From the NCBI GenBank assembly GCA_902728285.1, contig CACVBU010000167.1, forward strand, positions 173,938-237,937: a stretch of DNA of 64,000 nt, read 5' to 3'. Position 1 is the first letter of the stretch; each line of letters begins with the position of its first letter. Shown here one piece after another: positions 55,843 through 64,000 of this stretch. The notes under the pieces are model-generated. The model ran no database searches, was not told the DNA's origin, and was given only the letters and a program-made list of their open reading frames with translations. Origin of the DNA: Clytia hemisphaerica. Its lineage: Eukaryota; Cnidaria; Hydrozoa; Leptothecata; Clytiidae. Position numbers and translations under genes: made by a program.

Positions 55843-58620
55843 GTGAGTGCAATCGAATACTATATCGTTTTTCCGCTTTTTTTTTGTCCTACACAGCAAA
55901 TCACTTGCAATCTATTAACTGTCGTAAAAGTGACTTAATGTTAGACGGCATTGCAGTGGTGTGGTGAGAACAGAGTTCAAACGCGAGAAAAAGCAGAATA
56001 AAAAATCAACCTGAAAAAATGGAATCCGAGACCAAACCCAAACAACATACATTACATCATTACATAAGTTACATTACAAGAGACTACGCTACCACGAAGA
56101 GTTTTTTGGAAGGTATACATTTATTGTCGCTTCTTTTAAAGATTGGCCGGTTGGAAAGTATGAATTTCTTTGTACATATTTTACCTACACCAAATATTTA
56201 GGAGGCTGAGTTTTAAACGAATCGTCAAGTTGAAACGAACGATAAATGTATCAAGGTCTGTTTTTATTTACCCCCTGGTGACTTAACAAAAAGACTTAAC
56301 TCGATGTTACAATCCAATTATTGTTTTATTGTTAATAAGTTTGTCTCGGCCTTTTTATAATGAGCGAGACATACGTTCTCTGATTACGCAATTTTCATAT
56401 TGACATTTTCGAGGCATTTTGATGTAACTGTCTAGGATTAATACTTTCAGAGTGATGCCCAAATAAGTCAAAATCGTCCCGTAATTACCCTATACATCTT
56501 GAATTTTCTGACTTTGACATTTGACGCCCCCACCCTAGCCCAATTAACAATGTTCAAGCTAAAAGAGTTTTTTGCTATTTTTGGCCCAAACATGATCCAA
56601 ATTTTTTTTGGGTATGCTCTATTTCTATTTTGGGTTGAGTTGCGGCAGGAGGCTTTAAAGGCCTATTCTCGCAACTATAGACGCTTACTCACAAGTGTTT
56701 CAACCGGTATTCCAACAAATCCATGCAAAAGCCACGCAAAAGATATTTTGAGGATCAAGAAGGTTACACCCAATTGAGGACATTCTCACACCGAATATAT
56801 TCGGTGTATGTACTGTGCATGAATTCCAGACTGTGTCAAATGGATTTTCCCCCATCCCAAACTTTTATTGAAAAAAAGTCGACTTTAAATTTGAACAGTC
56901 AAGATTGCTAACCTAACTAATGGCTCTATATATAGTAAAATACTAACTGTAACTAGATTTACTCCTCCAAAACACCTCCTTTACATGCCTTTTGTCTTTG
57001 CACTTTGGTCAATCTTGCTGCTTTGCTGCTGTCTGAAATAAAGATCCCGATTTCTTCCCCGTTTTCGAGACTTTCCCGCGCAAATTCAAGGGGCCTGGAA
57101 TTCCCGAGTTATTTTTACCCGACTTATTTTTTTCCGAGTTATTTTGCAAATGATATTTTTTAACTCGGTTTTTTTCGTGCATTTAACTTTTTCGAGTTAT
57201 TTGATAAATTTTAACTCGGCTTTTTTTCGTACCTTTAACTTTTCGAGATAACTTCCGAGGATTGAAGTCGAGTTATATTTTTGAGTTCAGTTATGAAAAA
57301 CCGAGTTCATGCGTCCTTTTTCGCAATTTTTGGCTTGATTATATCCTCATCAACAATTTGGTAGTCGGTTCCTTTATTCTTTAAGCCTTAATTTTAAAGA
57401 ATAAGAACTGAGTTATGAAATAGGAATAACTCGAGTTTGAGGAACTTTACCTTGGGTACCAGCAGAGGCCAAGTTTTCATCAGCGAAAATATTATACCGG
57501 GTGTGCCAGAAATAAGTTACCCTCTTTAACAGAAGTTCTTGAGATCTTCGAATTTCTAAAGAATCCAACTATTTCTATAATGAAGAGGAAAAGCAAACTT
57601 AAACTTTGATGGGTCTTTTATCAAAATTTTGGTTCGTTAGATCAAAAGGTATGATTAAATGAAAAATAAAAGAAGGATATGTCAGGCCTAAGGCCTGAAA
57701 ATCTCCTTAAATACCTTTCTGATGGAAATGGTTTGAGTTCTAAAGAAGTCCCTTAATGGGACTAATTTGACCAAATTTCGATCTTTCTTGGAGCAAAATT
57801 TCCGATTTTTCCAACCCTTAAAGAGACTTCCAGGTTCCAGAGAAAGCACCCTTTAGGGCGGCACATGCCCGTACCCTTCACTTGCCGCCCGGAATACTAT
57901 TAGATACACGGTCTTCTGGAAGGTGGGATACGGGATATACAGGTAAATTAAACCCGTATTGGTGGCGAGCTTAAATGTGCAACTGATTTATTCCGTTGAA
58001 GTCCCTTTGCTTGTATTCCAAAAGCACGAAAAACTTTCAGAGCTCTCCAAGTACATTCTTATATTGAAGAGAGCAAACTGTAAAAGTGGGATCTGTGAAA
58101 GTGACATTTTACAGAATCGCAATTGAGAGTCTTTCGATTCACACATACACTAATATAAACTATTCAAGTTATTAACACGAAATTACCCTTGATTCAGTGC
58201 TATAAAGTAGTTTGGAGCTAGGTTTTGTATATATTTATCAAGTGGAATTTTTTAGTTTGGTGATATTGATCCAGAGAAATGTACAGCTTTTTTTCTTTAT
58301 ACATTATACAACGATAGTTTGGTATTTCACAGTCAATTTTTACAGCACCTATATATAACTACAACGTAAATAACAACAAAAATATATAACAAAACAAAAT
58401 GGGATTAGAATAAATACAGTAAAATATATCAACAACCTAATGCCGTTATTTATGTACAGAAAATCTATTTACATTATTCAGTACATACGTTACAGAGTTT
58501 TGAGTACAGTTTGTATTTTCGGAATGAGCTGAGAGCTAAATAACGCGAGAATTTTTAAGCTACTTAAAATTAAAAAGGGTATTCAAAATTTACACCTCAA
58601 GAAAAATAAACAGATCAGAC
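55843..58620. other. Gap between UTP20 and the phosphodiesterase gene
   Basis: No continuation of UTP20 is visible on the plus strand. At 57,110-57,430, CCGAGTTATTTT- and AACTCGG-type words are densely repeated in both orientations, a degenerate foldback repeat. From 57,480 to 57,900 there is a stretch without strong features. Confidence 0.45.
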
Positions 58621-58630
58621 CTGTAAATGT

Positions 58631-58636
58631 ATTTAT
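58631..58636 (-). promoter_or_regulatory. Possible polyadenylation signal of the phosphodiesterase gene
   Basis: AATAAA on the minus strand lies about 115 bases downstream of the phosphodiesterase stop codon, a typical distance for an animal transcript end. Confidence 0.5.
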
Positions 58637-58751
58637 TTGTGTCAAAATATCCTGATTGTAAAATTGAACAGGTTTCCGAAATCATGGCCTTTAGGTTCTT
58701 TTTAAGGTTTAATCGGTAGCCCAAACCAGGGTCAAAACGACGAGATTAATT

Positions 58752-61700
58752 TCACGGGATTTCTTCCTGTCGGACCGGATGAAGTACTGGCTCAATATCC
58801 GGATGAACATGTCCTTTCTCGATTTCCGCATTCATTTCAAACCATGTCTCCTTGTTGGACTTTGCCCCTTCTAAAAATGGACTCAATAATGAGTTGTAGT
58901 CAGAGAGCACCTGCAAGAGAAGGAACAGAAATACATTTATATCTTATTATTTAAATTGACAGAAGAATGGTCATATCCCTTGAAAGTCGGATAACTACAT
59001 ACAAATACCGGAATACGGTATAGAGGTTTTACAGACTTGGTGAAATTATGTTAGATTCTACCGTTATGGAAGAAATCATTTGGCTTTCCAAATGCCTTCT
59101 TCCATTATTGGTTGGTTGACAGAACAGAACAGACCAATGGGTTAAGTACCTTACTAAAGCCACTAGACACACTTTCTAACATAATTTTGGAAGATGGTCA
59201 AAAATAGGAAGAAACCAAACGAACCTTATAAACAGGTATTCCCATAAACTGGAAAAAGTTGACTTGTAGCTTTGGTAATTGTAAAATGTAGTTACGATCC
59301 ATCATTTGCTAAAAAAAGATTAGAGTAAAGATTAAAGTATTTCAATGAAACGCTGACACTTTCATTTCGACACGAGAATAAAAGAATTTCAAGGTTAATA
59401 GTGTCGGCTTCGTTAGAATTAAAAAATAAAAAGAATCAGAACACGAGACTCAACTCCTTTACATCTACTCCTTTTCATCCCTAGCAAGCACCTCGCCAAA
59501 AACCGAGATTTCTCATTCCATTTCTTAATGAGTTCCACTTTGACGATTTTCGAAAGATAGAAGCCTTTCATATGCTCTGACGCAAATTCGATTTTTTTGC
59601 TACTGCAGGAGCTTTGAAAGTTAAAAGTGACGTCAAAAAATCGAATGTTTAGAGCGACGTTAATTGCGTAGAAAAACGCTAGTGACGTCTAGTATAGTTA
59701 TCTGATATTCCGATGGCGTATTGGCGGCCGCCCACGCTAAAGCTCTAAAGGAGCGGGCCAATATACCATCGGAGAGAAATAGTAGTCATCCATTGATGTG
59801 CCGACATAAGTTTAGCCCTCATTTTCGGGGCCGTGCTGAACGCTCAAAAATTGTTTTTTTGAGATCTGGCGCCTCGAAAAGACCGTCAAATCACTGTCGT
59901 TAGTTACCACGTCATGAGTATGTCGGCAAAAATTACAAACAACATGGCTGATGTAATTTTCAAAAAATGTGTGCTGTTATGGTTGTTTTTTTGGTTTCTT
60001 TTGATGGATTTTTTGTAGTTTAACTGTACTTATCACTCCCTGAATATTACTTTTAGTATCCAGTGTAATTTCTGTATGTGCACCAACCCAAAAAATGTGT
60101 TTCTACCACAGAAAAGTTGATAATCATAACTTTGGTTTTTGTTTGTTTTGATGGCATGGCTGATTTTTTCTGCACTTTCTCAAATTTTATACCATTCAAA
60201 GACCAAAGAAACTAAAGCAGGTATGTTCCTATGGGCTTAGGCTTTTATCAGTAACTTTCATGTTGTTATCTATCTTAGACCGTCCTCCAAATATAACTGT
60301 TGTCCACCGGCCGACAACCGACAAACCGACTTCAGTGTTCCAGAACTGAAGTTTTTTGGATAAAATCTTTATTAAACTTCACAAAAGTGTTCATTGAGGG
60401 TTAGTATTCATTTTCTATAGCTTTAGTTTTTCTTTTAGTGTTATTTATAAATGCCGATTATGACTTTTCTCTTCTTTCTTTCAGGCTTTTTTGTGTACAA
60501 TGTTATTTCTATTTTGTTTTTGCTTCTGTGATCAGTTTAAAGAAGGAAAAATACTTATTTGAGTATTTCTACATGCCCTCCTTGTTAAAAGAATGATAAT
60601 ATTTTGCATGATTCCTTCTCCAAAAAGTTTTGTATTTGAATTTATTTCGTGAAACCTTTTGAAGTTTTTTCTGACCCAAATTTTGTCGGCCATGACACCT
60701 TCCCTGTCCAAATTGCACTCGGGCCCATTTTTCTAAAAAATTACGCGGTCAGGCGAAATTCCGTAATGTATTTCTTCCAGATGTTGAAAATTTTCCCGAC
60801 CTTCAGAGCTTTAGCGTGTCGGAAGAAAATTTCTACATCGGGTGCCAGATAACTAGTATAGGCTACTTCATTCCCTCCTGCTGAACATTTTCCAGAGGTT
60901 CAGTGAGAGAAGCCAAATCTTAATAAACAAGGAGTTTTTCTATACCTTTGGCTGAACGTGTAACTGGTCTCGTTCGATATCACCTTGATGGAAAAATTCA
61001 CTAGTCACCAGATGGACCACCTGTAAGAAAGATTGTTTATTTTAATGACGCAGTATGACAGTAACCTCGTTCCCTGAGTGTGTCGGCTTTTTTATGCTTA
61101 CTAAAAGAGAAAAAACCCCAACGTCCATCAGTCACGTAAATTAAGCTTTGGAATAAGGTTGGTATTACATTAGGAATCATAATTGGAAAATGGCGACAAT
61201 AGAAGGCTCAAACAGCATCTATATGAGCAAACTAGACATTACTACTTATATTTTACTGTAAAAGGGTTCTTTTTCAAGAAGGGAACATTTGGAAAAGGAT
61301 GAAGGTGAGAAAAATACCCTTTTCTGGATATCCCATGGTTTTGTGATTCCACTGAGATCTGAAGCTGTCATCAACATGCTGCGAAGCATTGCGCGATTCT
61401 CCGAAAGACTGGTATCTAATGATTTTGTTTCCACAGCATTTGAAAACTTGTCTCGCTGCCTAGAGAAGTAAAAGATTTCTTGATAGTCAAGTTGTACCTC
61501 TCTAATTCCATCATGAAAGGACCAAGAATTATCTTCAAATAGAGTTACCGAATTAAGAACAGTCTTAAGAATTTCCGATCTCAGGGTACCCAGGCACGAC
61601 GCAACAGGTACGGCAGGTACGGCGAACGCCCGAAATTTTCCTCTTCGTCGGTAAAATCACATTGTCTTATTATGGCGTGGCACATTTTAGGTATTGTCAT

Positions 61701-63945
61701 TTTGCATCAGTGTGCAAAATTTCATAAAAATATATAAAGTACAGCTCAAAAAATTCAAGAAATACTGTCTTTCCGGCGAAAATAGGTTGTTCCGGCGGTT
61801 TTTAAATAGTTCCGGCTTCAAAAATCAATTTTTTTTGAAAATTGAAACATGCTTGATGGTGGGCATCGCTATTAATAATGTTTTTGAATGAAAAAAACAG
61901 CCAATTATAAGAAAAAAGTCCAATGAAAATCCAGAAAAACGGCGATTTCCGGCATATTTCCGGCATTTTCGGCCGGTAAAAAAATTTCTCAAAAATCGGA
62001 CTCGGCCATGTTTTGGGCATTGTTAATACGCATCTTTGAGCAAAAAATCAGAAAAAACTAATGATAAAATCTCGAGAAAATGCCAAAAAAAACAGTTTTT
62101 CCGGCATAAAAATCGGGCTCCGTCACATTTTGGGCATTGCCATTTTGCATCTTTGTGCCAAAAGTCAGAAAAAACTAAGGAGCCAATCTCGAGAAAAGCT
62201 GGTAACAGACGGACGGACGGACGGACGAACGGACAGACGAACGAACGAACGAACGAACGAACGGACAAAGGTTAATTTATAGGACCTCCACCGGGGTACC
62301 CGGATGTAGGTCCAAAAAGCTTCCGTCGTGCCTGTACCATTGCTTGAATGGAAGAAGGAAAACAAAGATTAGAATGAAGGAGAGTTTAATGTACTGAATA
62401 GGAGATATACCAGGAAGCAATCTTCTTCGAATTGCAAACTGATGAAGCAAGCAATATTTTACCTGATATAGTTAGACAAGTCAGTAGCAAGGATGGCGTG
62501 CTTCAGAAGTTTCATCACTTTCCGATATTCCTGAGACTGCAGGTGAGCGAAAATGTTGTTTCCCTAAAGTAAGGTAAAAAATGCAGTGGTATCAAATAAC
62601 AGGAGATTGTTAACCCAATGAAAACCTTTTGGTAACTACTTACGCAGAAAAATCTGTCCTTTAGATAACCACAAAAATAAGGTAAAATTGACTCTCTTGT
62701 TCTTGGAGATAGCAGTTATAGGAAAATAACAAGTTTGCAAGTGTTTCAATGGGATAATAGAAATTGCCGTTAAAACTCAATATTCGAAACAAAATATAAC
62801 AATTCTTCGGATGAATTTAACTGAGAGCTGAGAATAACAACCAGTAGTAGAGTAAAGATAAACAAGCACTCACCTCACTATTGAGAATGGTAACCGCACA
62901 GTTGAAATGATGTTGTTCCATTGTCGACGTGCCGTACAATTTCTGAAGTGGCGAGTCCGTTCTGTAAAATAACAATAAGGATGTAAAAAGTCTTTTTCAT
63001 AATTCAAACCTCTATAACTCGAACAACTCTCCATAACTCGAACGGCTTCAAAGTAAGGAGAGTCGACTTTAGAACTAATGGTAGGTTTGTTGATTCGAGA
63101 TTAATTAATGTAAAAAAAGTGTGTAGATTTAAAGAAAGTTTATTTATTTCTCATTTTTTGAAGATAAAAAATGACCACTATTGAATTGACAGGTGGACTT
63201 ACTTCATTTGAAATTCATTGTTGGTGCCTCGATGATCCAAATCGTGACAAAGACATCCGACTAACAGAGCCAAACATTCGGAAGAACTCAGTTGCTCACT
63301 CATTTTACCAGTCTATGGGAAAGAGACAATGATTATTAATTCTTAAAAAACATATGCTTTTTTATTAGATAAAGCCGATTGGACGCTGAATGGCCCTACC
63401 TGATGATTAAAGTTAGAGCAAGGTCGAAGGTGACAGGTCGCAGGTCAACAAAATACAGACCAGAAGAACATTATGAGATCATAAAGTTACATGAATACAT
63501 AACACCGTAACACAAACCAGAAAAAACTTGAAATCTTGAGAAAAATTGTAAAAAACTGGTTTTTCCGGCATATTTCTAGCATTTTCGGCCGGGCGGCCGG
63601 GAAGACAATTTTTCGAAAATTGGGTTCCCTTACATTCTAGGTATTACCATTTTGCACCAGTGTGCAAAATTTCATGACAAATAGACAATTACAACTCGAG
63701 AAATTCATGAAAACCCGTAAAATTCCAGAGCCAAAACCATCTTGCTCAGAATTGAGATCAGTTTGAAGATTCATTTAGTTCAGTATGTGACAATGGAGAG
63801 TCATTCCTGGAAAAAGTTTGTTAACGTATTTCCTTACCGTCAGCATGGCGAACATTGATTGAGTGACGTTGAAGGCGTGTCTCCAATTATGATAAATCAC
63901 TCTTCGATAATTATTCTTCACTGTGATCAAAAACCTACACAAAAC
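58752..63945 (-). CDS. Cyclic-nucleotide phosphodiesterase, PDE5/6/11-type, catalytic domain
   Basis: Eight minus-strand exons join in frame to 288 residues plus TGA: 63945-63838, 63312-63203, 62961-62874, 62563-62463, 61459-61318, 61020-60946, 59308-59225 and 58910-58752. The enzyme hydrolyses cGMP and/or cAMP. Metal-site motifs are present: [23 protein letters not shown] and [14 protein letters not shown]. The conserved purine-binding Gln is in [54 protein letters not shown] and [17 protein letters not shown] follow family order. The wording is closest to PDE11 and PDE5 ([19 protein letters not shown]). The upstream regulatory GAF domains would lie beyond the right edge of the window. The gene faces UTP20, tail to tail, with a 2.9-kb gap. 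Intron positions are short and conventional, and nothing indicates decay. Confidence 0.9.
59709..59782. repeat. Dispersed hairpin-forming repeat, copy 2
   Basis: TTCCGATGGCGTATTGGC and GGGCCAATATACCATCGGA can pair across a GGCCGCCCACGCTAAAGCTC core. The copy at 1,262-1,350 shares the core and the arms imperfectly. It sits in the intron between the last two phosphodiesterase exons. Confidence 0.6.
61600..62320. repeat. Dispersed repeat block ending in (CGAA)n and TATAAATTAACC
   Basis: Three related segments hold CCGGCATTTTCGGCCGG, CTCCGTCACATTTTGGGC and ATTGCCATTTTGCATC motifs. They are followed by a (GGAC/GAAC) tetranucleotide run at about 62,208-62,266, then AAAGGTTAATTTATAGGACC and TCCACCGGGGTACCCGG. 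The tail is the inverse of 34,044-34,123. The block lies in a phosphodiesterase intron. Confidence 0.65.
63525..63740. repeat. Further copy of the CGGCATTTTCGGCCGG repeat
   Basis: GGCATATTTCTAGCATTTTC, then GGCCGGGCGGCCGG, then GGTATTACCATTTTGCACC, then CAACTCGAGAAATTCATG, in the same order as at 61.6 and 22.6 kb. It lies in a phosphodiesterase intron. Confidence 0.6.
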
Positions 63946-64000
63946 CTGAAAAATCAATAGAACAACCCTGTCTCATCATTCCATTACTTCAAAAACATCC

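Noticed and set aside
56019-56911. Possible further UTP20 exons at 56.0-56.9 kb
   Set aside because: The frames do not continue the family sequence after the last exon and lack an acceptor in the required phase.
62036-62275. Frames over the tetranucleotide run (DGRTDGRT / RSFVRSF peptides)
   Set aside because: They are translations of the (CGAA/GGAC)n microsatellite in a phosphodiesterase intron.

Overview
This is an AT-rich, repeat-dense, intron-rich animal nuclear window. The genes have short exons with GT-AG introns, and the spacers are packed with non-autonomous DNA transposons, minisatellites and retroelement fragments. A UTP20 gene, a GAF/PDE5-6-11-type phosphodiesterase and MULE/SWIM transposase-derived genes with many introns fit an early-branching metazoan; a cnidarian is my best guess, by inference only. 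I see no prokaryotic operon, CRISPR array, rRNA or intact tRNA.

Layout. 1-5.4 kb is repeat-rich spacer. 5.4-7.1 kb (+) has a run of eight short, mostly phase-1 exons of an unrecognised gene. 7.2-14.6 kb has a diverged inverted repeat bracketing a broken KDZ-like transposase (-), a ~2.8 kb element with ACACGGCTAAAAA ends, and tandem repeats. 14.7-15.1 kb is a GGGAGGCTGAA minisatellite, with a second opposite-oriented copy at 41.8-42.3 kb. 15-20 kb is spacer with several foldback/MITE elements.

20.9-41.1 kb (-) is the most interesting locus. Separate open stretches join through consensus splice sites with matching phases into one reading frame of 1,823 codons plus stop. It encodes a Ser/Thr protein kinase, a region with cysteine-peptidase-like Cys and Asp-Thr-His motifs, eleven copies of a 21-residue repeat each on its own 63-nt exon, a complete-looking MULE DDE transposase domain, a variant SWIM zinc finger, a Gln-rich repeat and a C-terminal Cys cluster. 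The first intron holds a cluster of large foldback palindromes (37.7-40.6 kb) and a LINE fragment.

42.4-45.9 kb (+) is a second, decayed MULE/SWIM gene. It carries tandemly duplicated exons, a MITE inserted in the transposase exon at a duplicated TA, and a frameshift in the zinc finger. One of its exons is nearly identical to an exon at 7.04 kb. 46.2-47.9 kb is a 5'-truncated CR1/L2/jockey-like LINE with one nonsense codon. 50.7-55.8 kb (+) holds eight coding exons of UTP20 covering only the first ~800 residues, and no continuation is visible before the convergent phosphodiesterase gene (58.75-63.95 kb, -), of which eight exons give almost the whole catalytic domain.

UTP20 works in small-subunit ribosome assembly in the nucleolus and the phosphodiesterase in cyclic-nucleotide signalling; nothing suggests they act together. 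The two MULE loci share an architecture, with variable duplicated exons upstream of a transposase core, and may be domesticated or recently mobile.
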